From an uncultured cyanobacterium (GTDB lineage Bacteria > Cyanobacteriota > Cyanobacteriia > Thermostichales > Thermostichaceae), in the NCBI GenBank assembly GCA_937944885.1, contig CALFBB010000003.1, positions 1 through 64,000 of the forward strand: a DNA stretch of 64,000 nt, given 5' to 3'. Under the pieces are notes generated by a model, which worked only from the letters and a program-made list of their open reading frames with translations, did not search any database and was not told where the DNA came from. Below, in pieces: positions 40,841 to 51,213 of the stretch. The first letter of the stretch is position 1. Every line of letters starts with the position of its first letter. A program made the translations under genes and the position numbers.

Positions 40841-41181
40841 ACAGACTCCAGATATTGGTTGAGATCCTCTTGCAAACGAGACAGATCCACCTCCGTAGAC
40901 AGACGCAGCAATGGGGTTTTCAAGGTCACCAATACCTTGGCAGCATGGGGACCCGGCCAGATATTAGGGTTACAAAATACCTCTAGGTTCAGCTCTTGTG
41001 CAGAATGACGAAACTCCACAGGCGGTTGAGGTTGCTGTCGGGGGCGGCCGGGATGGAGCTGGAAGCGTTCTAAGAGGGTACCCAGAGCCTGCCGCAACTG
41101 CAGCGCAGCCTGAGGGGAAAGGGAAAAACTGGCCGACCCGCTTGCGAAGTTAAGGACAAACTGAGGAGAATAGAGGGTCAT
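40837..41181 (-). CDS. Conserved hypothetical protein
   Basis: 114 aa ORF overlapping the 40352-40840 ORF by 4 nt, operon-like. Confidence 0.6.
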   Translation of the reverse strand: MTLYSPQFVLNFASGSASFSLSPQAALQLRQALGTLLERFQLHPGRPRQQPQPPVEFRHSAQELNLEVFCNPNIWPGPHAAKVLVTLKTPLLRLSTEVDLSRLQEDLNQYLESV

Positions 41182-41208
41182 AAAGGCCCGTATCGCGGGA
41201 GGGCAGAA

Positions 41209-41535
41209 TTGGATAACAACAACATCTTACGTCAGCTACTGCTGATGGGTGTGGGTACAACCGCCCTGTTGGCGGAGCAATTGAAGAAGGCCGCCGATGA
41301 TCTGGTGCAGAAGGGGCAACTCAACCCAGAAGATGCATCGAATGTGATCAACAGCTTGCTCAACCAGGTAAAGTCGGAACAAAGCAACCTAGAATCCTAC
41401 ATTCAACGGCAGGTGCGCAACGTCCTACAGGATTTGGGAGTACCGCGCCAGTCGGAAATGGATGAACTGCGGGGGCGGCTGGATCGGCTGGAGCGACAGG
41501 TGCGCAATTTGGAAAATCAGGTTTACCGTAGGTGA
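41209..41535 (+). CDS. Phasin-like / coiled-coil protein
   Basis: [28 protein letters not shown]...[22 protein letters not shown]; start codon possibly non-ATG. Confidence 0.65.
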   Translation: MDNNNILRQLLLMGVGTTALLAEQLKKAADDLVQKGQLNPEDASNVINSLLNQVKSEQSNLESYIQRQVRNVLQDLGVPRQSEMDELRGRLDRLERQVRNLENQVYRR

Positions 41536-41560
41536 GTCTTCCAGGTTCAAAGTTACCCCC

Positions 41561-42163
41561 ATGCCAAGTGAAGTCTTGACCATAACCGGGCGCGGGATCC
41601 CACTCTTAGGTAATGACATCGATACGGATCGGATTATCCCGGCTCGCTTCTTAAGGTGCGTTACTTTTGAGGGCCTAGGCCAGCATGTCTTTGCGGATGA
41701 CCGCGCCCAAAGTCAAGGATGCCATCCCTTTGATCAGCCCCAGTACCAAGGGGCAGAGATTTTGGTGGTCAACGCCAACTTTGGTTGTGGTTCCAGCCGT
41801 GAACATGCCCCCCAGGCGCTGGCAAAATGGGGCATCCGCGCCATTCTGGGAGAGAGCTTTGCTGAGATTTTCTTCGGGAATTGTCTGGCCATGGGGATCC
41901 CCTGTGTAACCATCAGGGCGGAGGTGGCTCAAACTCTGCAAATGCAGATTACCACCCAGCCGCAGTTGCTCCTGACGCTGGACCTATTGACCAAGCAAGT
42001 CAGCTGGCAGGATCATACAGCACCTGTGGATTTACCGGAGGGATCCCGGCAAATGTTGATCCAGGGCACCTGGGATGCAACTGGACAATTGTTGGCAGCT
42101 CAAGAGCAAGTCAAACAAGTGGCAGCCTCTTTGCCCTATGTGCGTTGGCAGCAGGCCGGTTAA
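41561..42163 (+). CDS. leuD: 3-isopropylmalate dehydratase small subunit
   Basis: [37 protein letters not shown]. Confidence 0.93.
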   Translation: MPSEVLTITGRGIPLLGNDIDTDRIIPARFLRCVTFEGLGQHVFADDRAQSQGCHPFDQPQYQGAEILVVNANFGCGSSREHAPQALAKWGIRAILGESFAEIFFGNCLAMGIPCVTIRAEVAQTLQMQITTQPQLLLTLDLLTKQVSWQDHTAPVDLPEGSRQMLIQGTWDATGQLLAAQEQVKQVAASLPYVRWQQAG

Positions 42164-42168
42164 AACCC

Positions 42169-43239
42169 TTGAGAACCCTACCCGATACCTACAGCTGGTT
42201 GGGCACCGCCGACCCGGAGTTTTTGGATCTGGCCATCCGGGAAATTGAGGCAGCGGATCCCCAGGCTACCGTCTGCCGACTCGAGGGTGCTCCCGGTCTG
42301 GTGTGGGTGGGTGGCCGGTGCTCTTTTGCCGCTCTAGCCGAGGCTTGGCAGGCGGTACCCCCGATTTTTCTGCGCCACCTTTGCCCCATTCACCAGGAGT
42401 ACCTTTTTCCAGAGGGATCCCTGGGTGCACTGACCTTGGCAGATAGCCTGTTGGCGAGCATCCATCCTGACTTGACCTTTTCTGTCCAGACGCGCTTGTT
42501 CGGGAAGCTGAATCTCAGGCCTTTCCAGGTCAATCAAGCTTTGGCAGAACAGGTGATCTCAGCTACCGGTGCTCCTCTAGAGGTCAAAGATCCGCAGCAA
42601 ATTCTCTCGGTGTTGATCTTGGCCTTGGCAGACGGGATCCGGGTGTACATTGGTCTATCCCACGCAAGGCAAAACCTTTCCAATTGGGCGGGTGGGATCC
42701 ACCGTTTCCGCCGCGATCCGGGGCAAATCAGCCGGGCAGAATGGAAGCTGCTAGAGGCCATCCAGGTGTTTCAGATACCAACAGTAGCAGGAGGCCGAGC
42801 CTTGGACTTAGGGGCGGCTCCGGGGGGATGGACCCGGGTGCTGCGGCAGCATGGCCAGGAGGTTACAGCTGTGGATCCAGCAGAGCTGGACAGACGCCTA
42901 GCCCAGGATCCCGGTATTCATCACTATCGCCTCAGCGCCCAAGCCTATCTGGACCGTCATCCTGGCCGGTTTCACCTCATCCTTAACGATATGCGCATGG
43001 ATAGCCGTGATTCGGCCCGGTTGATGGTCAATTTTGCCCCTCACCTAGAACCCGGAGGGGCTGGGGTGATGACCCTGAAACTACCCAGCCACCACCGCCT
43101 ACAGGTTCTCCAGCAAGCTCTCCGCATTCTTCAGGGAGCCTTTCCGGTTGTCAAAGCCCGCCACCTCTTTCACAACCGCAGTGAGGTGACGGTGTACCTG
43201 CAAACTTTAGCAACAGAAGATTTGCCTCTACCCCTCTAG
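42169..43239 (+). CDS. SAM-dependent rRNA methyltransferase, FtsJ/RlmM-like
   Basis: ALDLGAAPGGWTRVLRQHGQEVTAVDPAELD; start taken after leuD (possible TTG at 42169), not the ORF-track start. Confidence 0.75.
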   Translation: MRTLPDTYSWLGTADPEFLDLAIREIEAADPQATVCRLEGAPGLVWVGGRCSFAALAEAWQAVPPIFLRHLCPIHQEYLFPEGSLGALTLADSLLASIHPDLTFSVQTRLFGKLNLRPFQVNQALAEQVISATGAPLEVKDPQQILSVLILALADGIRVYIGLSHARQNLSNWAGGIHRFRRDPGQISRAEWKLLEAIQVFQIPTVAGGRALDLGAAPGGWTRVLRQHGQEVTAVDPAELDRRLAQDPGIHHYRLSAQAYLDRHPGRFHLILNDMRMDSRDSARLMVNFAPHLEPGGAGVMTLKLPSHHRLQVLQQALRILQGAFPVVKARHLFHNRSEVTVYLQTLATEDLPLPL

Positions 43240-43291
43240 GGATGTCCAGGTCTAGGGATGTCCAGGGCCATGGTAATCTCCAATGGCAATC

Positions 43292-43486
43292 TCAATCGGC
43301 AGTTTCGACCAGGCGAATCTCGCGGCGAAGAACCATCTGGCGGATGGAATCAAGCAGCTGGACTTCTTCAGGCGAGATTTTGCCATCGGCTCGGATAGCC
43401 GTTACAATCTGCTCCATTTCCATACGGGTGAGCTTCTTGTCTTCCAAAGCTCGATCCACCAACTCTCGCAGTTGCAGGAACTCCAT
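43292..43486 (-). CDS. Small helical hypothetical protein (TerB/EF-like)
   Basis: MEFLQLRELVDRALEDKKLTRMEMEQIVTAIRADGKISPEEVQLLDSIRQM. Confidence 0.65.
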   Translation of the reverse strand: MEFLQLRELVDRALEDKKLTRMEMEQIVTAIRADGKISPEEVQLLDSIRQMVLRREIRLVETAD

Positions 43487-43601
43487 GTTGCGGCTGCTCC
43501 TCTATCACTGAGCCTAGGTTAAACGACCCCGGCAAAGATCCGGCTCAAGTGCAAGATTCTCTTCAGGTATTCTTAGAAAAAGTGTACTGAAGAGAGGATT
43601 T

Positions 43602-43850
43602 ATGGCTGGCTCGGATCTCGGTGCTGTTGTGGGTAATCAGGCGGGGCACGACTGTGCCACCCTTTGCAGAGATGGGTGTGTCCTGGGGGAGGCTTGTCCT
43701 CACCGGGAAGCGGCTCGCCAAGCAGTTGCTTTTGTTATGAGTACCGACTGGGATACGTTGATGAGTATTGCCGAATCCAAGAATTTACCTACCCAGGAAT
43801 CAGATCCTCTCAAGGCTTTGGATGCCTACTTTCCTGGTTCCCAACCTTGA
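43602..43850 (+). CDS. Small Cys-containing hypothetical protein
   Basis: GHDCATLCRDGCVLGEACPHREAARQ; plausible short cyanobacterial ORF. Confidence 0.55.
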   Translation: MAGSDLGAVVGNQAGHDCATLCRDGCVLGEACPHREAARQAVAFVMSTDWDTLMSIAESKNLPTQESDPLKALDAYFPGSQP

Positions 43851-43941
43851 GTTAGGCTGCACCACTCGTGACAAGGGGATCCCGGCTAAGGTCAGGAGGA
43901 TTTTTTGGGTCATACTAGAGGCAACGAGATCCTCAAATGCT

Positions 43942-44355
43942 ATGGTTTTGCCCTGGATCATTCTCGGACTGGTTTTAATTGCAGCGGAGTTGTTTTTGCC
44001 CGAGTTGGTGGCCGGATCTGTAGGCTTGGCAGCACTTGTGGCAGGATCTTTAGCTTATCTAGGGTTGCCGATTTGGGTACAGTTCTGTGGCTGGATCGGC
44101 ATGTCAGTTTTATTTGTTATCTTTACCCGCCGACTGGTGCCACAGAGCTCAGCTCAGCTAGAAGAATCCCGTGAGGCGCGGTCAGTGACCGCTATTCCAG
44201 CCGGTGGGCGGGGTCGAGTGTCTTACCTGGGCTCCACCTGGAATGCTAGGTGCAGCATCCCCGGCTTGGAGATAAAAGCGGGGCAGGATCTGTACGTGGT
44301 GGAACGGCAAGGCAATACCTTGATTGTGATACCAGCCAAGATGCTGAAATCCTGA
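43942..44355 (+). CDS. NfeD-like membrane protein
   Basis: MVLPWIILGLVLIAAELFLPELVAGSVGLAALVAG TM helices; C-terminal OB-like GRVSYLGSTWNARC. Confidence 0.78.
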   Translation: MVLPWIILGLVLIAAELFLPELVAGSVGLAALVAGSLAYLGLPIWVQFCGWIGMSVLFVIFTRRLVPQSSAQLEESREARSVTAIPAGGRGRVSYLGSTWNARCSIPGLEIKAGQDLYVVERQGNTLIVIPAKMLKS

Positions 44356-44501
44356 ATCCCAAATGGCTCTTATTTTCAGCCCTAGCAGGTAGAGAATGGA
44401 TATTATTTGCCCGTGCGCCGGATTTCTTAGCCTCCGTGCCGGATCCCTGGATATGGGTGTGCATTAACGGCAAGAATCTGTCATAATCGCAAGAGCTAAA
44501 C

Positions 44502-44575
44502 CGGGATGTAGCGCAGCTTGGTAGCGCATCTGCTTTGGGAGCAGAGGGCCGCAGGTTCAAATCCTGTCATCCCGA
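44502..44575 (+). tRNA. tRNA-Pro (anticodon TGG)
   Basis: CGGGATGTAGCGCAGCTTGGTAGCGCATCTGCTTTGGGAGCAGAGGGCCGCAGGTTCAAATCCTGTCATCCCGA folds as a cloverleaf. Confidence 0.95.
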
Positions 44576-44891
44576 TCACAGTAGGTTCCCGAACCCAAAT
44601 GGAGTCTGTTGCATGGTTCAGTTGGTTGTGCCCAGCAGTGGCATACAGCCGTGGGTGCAGCCTGCCAAAGTATGGAGGAGCAATTGTGTACAGGCTAGCG
44701 GTAAAAGGCAAGGATAGGGATGGCTCATCCGGTAGACGGCCTAGGAACAACGGCTAAGACACCGGCAACCGGTAGAGAGCAAACCACAACGAATACTCAG
44801 ATCTGTCTGTGGGCAGCCAGTAAACGTTCAACAAAATGCCTGTGAAACGGGTCTGAGGGGAGTTGATGCTTTCCGCTTAGGCTTAGCTTGC

Positions 44892-44970
44892 TCAAGAGGT
44901 TAAGAAGCAGGAAATCCCTGGAGCAACCCAGGGAATCTCCACCCATAGATTTACAGGGAAAGGATGTCAA
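44892..44970 (+). mobile_element. Possible IS605/IS1341-type tnpB 3-prime end / right-end relic
   Basis: CAAGAGGTTAAGAAGCAGGAAATCCCTGGAGCAACCCAGGGAATCTCC...AAGGATGTCAA; partner copy at 40236-40325; one frame reads AQEVKKQEIPGATQGIST. Confidence 0.55.
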
Positions 44971-44985
44971 AGCGTCTTCCAATTC

Positions 44986-46347
44986 CTACTGGGCGAGATC
45001 CCATCCTAAGCACTTTTGCATGACCTGCCCCAGTAGGTAAAGGGATCCACACAGCACAGGGGGAGGCTCCTCTGGGGTACTCGGCTGGGAAAGCTGGGCC
45101 AAAAAAGCCGATAGATCGGGCAGCACTTGTACATGAGCAAGGTGAGGTTGTCGCTCCTGGGCTAGTTGTGCCAGTTGTACGGGATCCACACCGGCATGAT
45201 CTGCAATCGGCAGTGTAAACAGGCGATCGCCCGGGCGGAGCAAGGTGCTTAGAATGCCAGCCACATCCTTGGTGCTCAAGATGCCGATGTACCAGGTGAG
45301 GGGGCCGGGGTAATGTTCATCCAAGTAGTGGCGGAGGGCTTGGGCCGCAGGTAAGTTGTGGGCACCGTCCATTAGCAATACCTGGGATCCAATCTGCACT
45401 CGCTGCAGGCGCCCCGGCCAACGGGTGAGAGCAAACCCTTTTTCTACGGCAGCATCTGGGATCGACCAGCCCTGGTCTCGCAGAGTTTGGATAATCTCTA
45501 GGGCGACTGCAGCGTTGATCAGCTGAACATCCCCGACAAGGGGCAAGTGAAGGGAGAGTCCTTGCCAGTTCACCCTCTGGGGCCCCGACCATTGCAAGGG
45601 TGCGGCCATGCGCACCGAGATCCGCAACTGTTCCGCTTTGGCGTCAATCACCGACTGCACCTCTGGGGTTTGCGGTGCGCATACCAAGGGGATGCCTGCC
45701 TTGAGAATGCCCGCCTTTTCAGAGGCAATTTGCGGCAGGCTGTTGCCCAAACGCTGCCAGTGATCCCAACCAATGGAGGTAATTGCCGTAACAATCGGAT
45801 CAATCCCAGCATTGGTGGCATCCAGTCGTCCTCCTAGGCCCACCTCCAGCACCACGACCTCTACCGCCTGCCGGCGAAAATACAACCAGGCTGCAGCTGT
45901 TACCACCTCAAACTGCGTAGGAGAGGGCTCGTCCGGGAGGTAAGCCTGCAAGGTATCCCGTACCTGAGCCAACACCTGGCTCCAATCTTCAGGGGAGATA
46001 TACTGCCCATTTAGCCAGATGCGCTCCCGCCAGTGCACCAAATGGGGGGAGGTATAGCGACCGACGCGATAGCCTGCTGCCCACAAAACATGGCTGACCC
46101 AAGCACAAACGGATCCCTTGCCGTTGGTACCCGCCACATGAATCACCGGGATCCCAGCCTGGGGTTGTCCTAAGCGTTGCAACAACACTTGCATCCGCTC
46201 TAGGCTGAGATCCACGCCAAAGTGGCCTAGCGACTCCAGAAAACCCGGCCAATCCCAATCAGTAGAGATTCCATCCCGGATGGGAAAAAAGATCAACGGC
46301 AGATCCTTTTGGCTCAAGTTTGTCACCCTAGCAAAAACAGATTCCAC
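44986..46347 (-). CDS. folC: Folylpolyglutamate/dihydrofolate synthase
   Basis: VIHVAGTNGKGSVCAWVSHVL; EVGLGGRLDATN. Confidence 0.93.
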   Translation of the reverse strand: MESVFARVTNLSQKDLPLIFFPIRDGISTDWDWPGFLESLGHFGVDLSLERMQVLLQRLGQPQAGIPVIHVAGTNGKGSVCAWVSHVLWAAGYRVGRYTSPHLVHWRERIWLNGQYISPEDWSQVLAQVRDTLQAYLPDEPSPTQFEVVTAAAWLYFRRQAVEVVVLEVGLGGRLDATNAGIDPIVTAITSIGWDHWQRLGNSLPQIASEKAGILKAGIPLVCAPQTPEVQSVIDAKAEQLRISVRMAAPLQWSGPQRVNWQGLSLHLPLVGDVQLINAAVALEIIQTLRDQGWSIPDAAVEKGFALTRWPGRLQRVQIGSQVLLMDGAHNLPAAQALRHYLDEHYPGPLTWYIGILSTKDVAGILSTLLRPGDRLFTLPIADHAGVDPVQLAQLAQERQPHLAHVQVLPDLSAFLAQLSQPSTPEEPPPVLCGSLYLLGQVMQKCLGWDLAQ

Positions 46348-46416
46348 CCTTCAAGATGAGTGCCTAGCTTGGACATGGCTGCGAGCTCGCTAGGCTAACA
46401 GCCACCCTCTAGCGGA

Positions 46417-47997
46417 CTAGAGATTAACCACAAAGGCATCCCGGATCCCTGGTTGCTTGAGTACTTCCTCGATAATCCCGTCCGGCAGCGGATCGTCCAG
46501 GCTGAGCACCATCACCGCATCACCGCGAATTAACTTGCGTCCCACCTGCATACTGGCGATGTTGACGTTGTAGGCCCCTAGCAGGGCACCAATGCGCCCG
46601 ATGATCCCTGGCATATCCCGGTGCAGGGTCATCAGCATATTGGCAGCAGGTGGGACGTTAATCGGAAACTCGTCAATCTGGGTGACCCGTACTTCCCGCT
46701 CACCGATCAGTGCCCCTGACACGGAGCGGATGCCATTGGGGCCATGGGCGATTAAGGTCAGTGAGCCAGAATAGTCTTTAAGAGAGGGATCCCGGGTTTC
46801 CACCACGCGAATGCCCCGCTCTTTGGCCTCAATGGAGGCGTTGACGTAGTTAACCCGTTCCCGCAAAGCAAGGGTGAGCAACCCCTTCAGGGCGGCAACG
46901 ATAATCGGTTGACCATCTTTTTCCGCCAAGTCCCCCTGTAAGCGGATCTCCAGCTGGCTGACCCGATCCCCCGCCAATTGCCCGACCAAGTTGCCCAAGG
47001 TTTCCGCCAGATTCAGGTAGGGCTTGAGTTTCTCTAGGACTTCCGCCTGCAAGCCGGGGATGTTCACGGCTGAGCGGGCTGGCAATCCCAGCAACACATC
47101 CCGGATTTGCTCAGCTACATCAATGGCCACATTGACCTGTGCTTCTTCGGTGGAGGCCCCTAGGTGGGGGGTGAGCAACACCTCTTTGCCCAAAGAAAAC
47201 AGCGGTGACTCTGTCAGAGGCTCAGAGGCAAACACATCCAAGGCAGCCCCGGCAATTTTGCCCGAAGCTAGGGCTTCGTACAGGGCTTGCTCATCCACCA
47301 ACCCACCACGGGCACAGTTGATCAGGCGAGCGGTCGGCTTCATGAGGCTAAAGGTTTCGGCATTAAAGAGGTTGGTGGTCTCGGGGGTTTTGGGGATGTG
47401 CAGAGTGATGTAATCGGATTCTTGCACCAAGGTTTTGAAATCCACTAGGCGCACCCCCAGTTGCTCGGCTCGCTCCATGGAGAGGTAGGGATCATAGGCC
47501 AGTAACTTCATGCCCATGGCTTTGGCAATTTGCGCCACATGGGATCCAATCCGACCTAACCCCACAATCCCTAGTGTCTTTTTATAGACTTCCACCCCGA
47601 CAAACTCCTGCCGCTTCCACAAACCGGATTTTAGGGAGGCATTGGCATCCGGGATGTGGCGGGAAAGGGCCATCATGAGGGCAATGGCATGTTCGGCAGC
47701 AGCAATGGTGTTGCCTTCTGGGGAGTTGACGACGAGGATCCCCGCTTTGGTGGCGGCAGGCACGTCGATGTTGTCTACCCCCACCCCGGCGCGACCGATG
47801 ATTTTTAAGCGGCTGCCCGCCTCGATCACTTCCCGGGTCACCCGCGTACCGGAGCGCACCATGATGGCATCGTATTCAGGGATAACGGCAATCAGCTGCT
47901 CAGGGGTGAGTTGCGTTTGCACATCCACCTGAGCCACTTGGGAGAGAATCTCAATCCCAGCCTGATCAATGGGATCCGTGACAATAACTTTGGGCAT
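46417..47997 (-). CDS. serA: D-3-phosphoglycerate dehydrogenase
   Basis: MPKVIVTDPIDQAGIEIL; GIVGLGRIGSHVAQIAKAMGM; C-terminal ACT domain. Confidence 0.94.
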   Translation of the reverse strand: MPKVIVTDPIDQAGIEILSQVAQVDVQTQLTPEQLIAVIPEYDAIMVRSGTRVTREVIEAGSRLKIIGRAGVGVDNIDVPAATKAGILVVNSPEGNTIAAAEHAIALMMALSRHIPDANASLKSGLWKRQEFVGVEVYKKTLGIVGLGRIGSHVAQIAKAMGMKLLAYDPYLSMERAEQLGVRLVDFKTLVQESDYITLHIPKTPETTNLFNAETFSLMKPTARLINCARGGLVDEQALYEALASGKIAGAALDVFASEPLTESPLFSLGKEVLLTPHLGASTEEAQVNVAIDVAEQIRDVLLGLPARSAVNIPGLQAEVLEKLKPYLNLAETLGNLVGQLAGDRVSQLEIRLQGDLAEKDGQPIIVAALKGLLTLALRERVNYVNASIEAKERGIRVVETRDPSLKDYSGSLTLIAHGPNGIRSVSGALIGEREVRVTQIDEFPINVPPAANMLMTLHRDMPGIIGRIGALLGAYNVNIASMQVGRKLIRGDAVMVLSLDDPLPDGIIEEVLKQPGIRDAFVVNL

Positions 47998-48244
47998 GAG
48001 CAGCGCTAGCCTAATGGAATGCAGGACAGGAAAGATTAATGCAGGTGACCCAGTAGCTGCAGTTGAGGTGGATCCCACCCACAACTGACATAGGAGTACA
48101 CTTTAATCTACCGCGAAAGTCCCCCAGTCAGTTTAATGACCTGCTCGGGGAGGGCCCGCTCCCTGCTTTTCGGAGGTGGGATGCAGGTAACATGGAGCTG
48201 AGCTGCCTCGCCGGCACCCAAGATGAATCGACTGGATTTTCTGC

Positions 48245-49144
48245 ATGATTGCCCCCACTCCTTCTGCTGGATTTCAGCCCCTGTCGGTAGCCTTCACCTG
48301 TAGGGATCCCAGTCAAGTACAAATGCCAGTTGCGGATTTGTTGGCGGCTCTTCCCCCCTCCCCCCTGCTGAAACTGACAGAGCCGCAAGTGGCCGATCTG
48401 CGGGTGGAGCTGTTACCGGATGCGATCTACCACTTTTACTGGCAGGGGGAAACTTCTGCCAGGGTAGCCTTTCGGATCCCGGTGAAAAAGCTACAAGCCC
48501 TACCTCGCAAGCTGTTGCGCTTGCTGGAGCATGTGGCTGCCTTTAACAATCTACTGCGGCTTAGACCCCCTAGCGATGCCCTTAGTAGCGTCTTGTCTGT
48601 GGAGTTTCTCCAACTGGAAACCCCAGCTAGCCGTTCTGCAGCAGCAGAGGTCAGCCCGCTGCCCCGCAATGAGCAGGGGCAGGTTCAAATCTCGGCAGGC
48701 CGTAATCTGGCCATTGCCCTCAAGAACAATGCCCCTACCCCCGTTCATGTTTATGCCGTCGTTTTCGATGAACGGCAGTACAGTGTGGATTTGGTTTACC
48801 CCTACCAGCCGGATTTACCAGCCCGCCTGCGCCCCAATGAGACGCTGCTGATCGGAGCTGGGCCGCGCTACTTGTTGCAGATGCAACTCCCGGCAGGTCT
48901 GAGTACAGCGGTGGATCGCTTCAAGATCTGGGTCAGTGGTGGCAGCATACAGCCGGGTGTGATGATCCTGCCCCCCCTGGGGCAACGTCTGGAACCGCCT
49001 TCCGAGGATCCCTATGGAACTGGTTCTCGATTGGATCGGGATATACGGCTAGCCATCTTGGGTAAATCCGGTAATACTCCCCTGCCGGCTTTTGTCGAGG
49101 ATCCCTGGTGGTGCCTGGAGCAGGCGATCCAGATTGGAGCCTAG
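48245..49144 (+). CDS. Hypothetical protein with DUF4384-like domain
   Basis: NLAIALKNNAPTPVHVYAVVFDERQYSVDLVYPYQPDLPARLRPNETLLIG. Confidence 0.6.
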   Translation: MIAPTPSAGFQPLSVAFTCRDPSQVQMPVADLLAALPPSPLLKLTEPQVADLRVELLPDAIYHFYWQGETSARVAFRIPVKKLQALPRKLLRLLEHVAAFNNLLRLRPPSDALSSVLSVEFLQLETPASRSAAAEVSPLPRNEQGQVQISAGRNLAIALKNNAPTPVHVYAVVFDERQYSVDLVYPYQPDLPARLRPNETLLIGAGPRYLLQMQLPAGLSTAVDRFKIWVSGGSIQPGVMILPPLGQRLEPPSEDPYGTGSRLDRDIRLAILGKSGNTPLPAFVEDPWWCLEQAIQIGA

Positions 49145-49349
49145 CCCCGCCATCTGAGTTGGGCTTAAACTCAAAATCGTTGCTGATGATCTTGGATTGA
49201 CCTTTTGCGGAAGAAAGCAGGGGATCCCTTTAGTCTGGTTATTTAGCACTTAAAACGTTTAGGTGTGAGCTGTAGTGACTGGAACATGGTATCGCCGACA
49301 GGTTTGCTGCTTTAGCCGTTGGGAAAAATAGAGAGAGGCTTGGCAAGGG

Positions 49350-50195
49350 GTGACTTTGATGGTGTTGGCCACCGGCTGTTTTGCTTCTCTGGGGGCGATG
49401 ATCTGGCTCAACTCTCCCACTATGCATCCTTTTCAGATTGTTTTTCTGCATCATCTGTTTGGTTTTTTCACCCTTGTGCCACTACTGGCACGGGTCGGAG
49501 TTCAGTCTCTAGGCACTGCAAAGCTCGGTCTTTACCTGTCGCGAGGTGTGATCAGCACGGTGGGGATGTTGCTTTTGGGCAGCTAGCCTGCTGCCGCTTG
49601 CCGAAGCAGCGGCCCTCCGTTTGATTCAGTTGTTGTTTGCCAGCTTGATTGCAGTACTGATACTGCACGAACAGATGCGACCTGACCGTTGGTTGGCCTT
49701 GGGTTTTGGGTTTACCGAACTTTGGTGATGTTGAGGCCGGGGTTTCAGGAGGGATGCCTAGGAATGTGGCTCAGCTTGATGGCTTCCGCCCTGTTTACTT
49801 GGATCAAGATCGTCGTCAAAATCTTCTCCCGCACCGAATCAAGTATCAGGATCACAGCCTACATAGGCCTGTTGCAAACTCCGATGTCGTTTCCGGCCGC
49901 CGTTTGGGTTTGGACTTGGCCCCCTGCTGAGCAATGGCTGTGGATGGTGGCCATGGGATTGCTGGGTACCCTTGGGCAGATAGCCCTCACCCAAGCCTAC
50001 CAGTTAGCGGATATAACCCTAGTAATGCCTCTGGATTTCTCGCGCTTGATCTGGGCTAGCTTGATCGGATTTTGGGTTTTTGCCGGGATCCCGGAGGGGT
50101 GGACTTGTTTAGGCGGGGCACTCATCCTTGCTGGAGCCACATCAGCGTTGTACGGAGAGGCACGCTGGAGAATGCTAAAAAAAACAAGCTCGTAG
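49350..50195 (+). pseudogene. Frameshifted/decayed EamA (DMT-family) transporter
   Basis: Consecutive EamA-like segments in different frames: 49350-49586, then LAEAAALRLIQLLFASLIAVLILHEQMRPDRWLALGFGF around 49585-49715, then 49689-50195. Confidence 0.75.
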
Positions 50196-50657
50196 CGGTA
50201 GCCCTTGAGACTCCCCCAGGGCTGACTCTACAAACAAACAGAGCCTGGGCTGACTGAAGGGTACTACGCCACCCATTGATTGTCCCACATCTCTCGTCAG
50301 TTAAAAAACCTGCCAGAAGGACTCCAGCAGGCCAGCAAAGCTTGGGTTACCCTTGCAGATCGAGCAACAGACTTTAGGTTATCCCTCGATCAACTTGCTT
50401 GAATCTGACCTTGAACCTGACTAAGGATGACCCATGGTCACGCAGCCGAGTTAATCGGGTTATCTGCTGGTGAAGGACTTCCGACACTCATCTTCCTTGA
50501 GTAAACACAACTCAGATAGAAAGCGAGTAGAAAGTGAGCTTCACGCTTCGTCGACTTGTTTGCCAGAGGTCTCAGCGTGCTGCCACCGTGCGACTCACGG
50601 CGGAGACAAATCAGGGAAACTCTCCAGAGATTTTGTCTATATTCACCATGTCATAGG

Positions 50658-50717
50658 CAGCCTTCATTCCGACCCTTACCCTGCGGGTAGAGTGCGGGGC
50701 TTCCCGCCGATTAAGCC
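50658..50717 (-). mobile_element. Possible third IS605-type right-end relic
   Basis: Minus strand GGCGGGAAGCCCCGCACTCTACCCGCAGGGTAAGGGTCGGAATG with TACCC-GCA-GGGTA hairpin. Confidence 0.35.
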
Positions 50718-50780
50718 AAATCACCCTAAGCCACTGCCTATTGGCCAACCAGGAGGCCTCGAGCAGATTCACGAGCAGAT

Positions 50781-50993
50781 TCAGTTGTCGTAAACCCGAC
50801 ACTCAACAGCATCTGGATTTTCGGCACAGTGCTGCTCCAGACTACTTGGAGTAGTGGGTTGGTGACTGCGGGCCGCTAGGACCTCTTCTACTGCATCCCA
50901 GGCAGCACGGCAGTGGGGATCCCCTTCACCAAACTCGGAACAGATCTTACGAGCGTTCTCCAGTTCTTTGGCAATAACGTCAGACAGTCCCAT
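50781..50993 (-). CDS. cp12: CP12 Calvin-cycle regulatory protein
   Basis: CSEFGEGDPHCRAAWDAVEEV...LEQHCAENPDAVECRVYDN; both Cys pairs present. Confidence 0.93.
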   Translation of the reverse strand: MGLSDVIAKELENARKICSEFGEGDPHCRAAWDAVEEVLAARSHQPTTPSSLEQHCAENPDAVECRVYDN

Positions 50994-51213
50994 GTACTTG
51001 AGCTCCTCTAGGTAAGTAGGGCCATTGGCACGCAGGTAGAATCGGTGAACACCGGGCTGTTTGGATCAATCATATGAGTCATATGAGTCCAGAAAGGATA
51101 GCCCTAGGCTAACCGATCTCACCAATTAGATACAGTCCTATTCTAAGCAACGGCAGTGGGGAGATGTACTCACCCTTTTGGAATCTCTTTGGGATCCTTC
51201 CGCGCACTCTTCT

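Noticed and set aside
41881-42168. N-terminal extension of the 452-aa methyltransferase ORF into leuD
   Set aside because: Overlaps leuD in another frame with no family similarity; a start near 42169 is more plausible.
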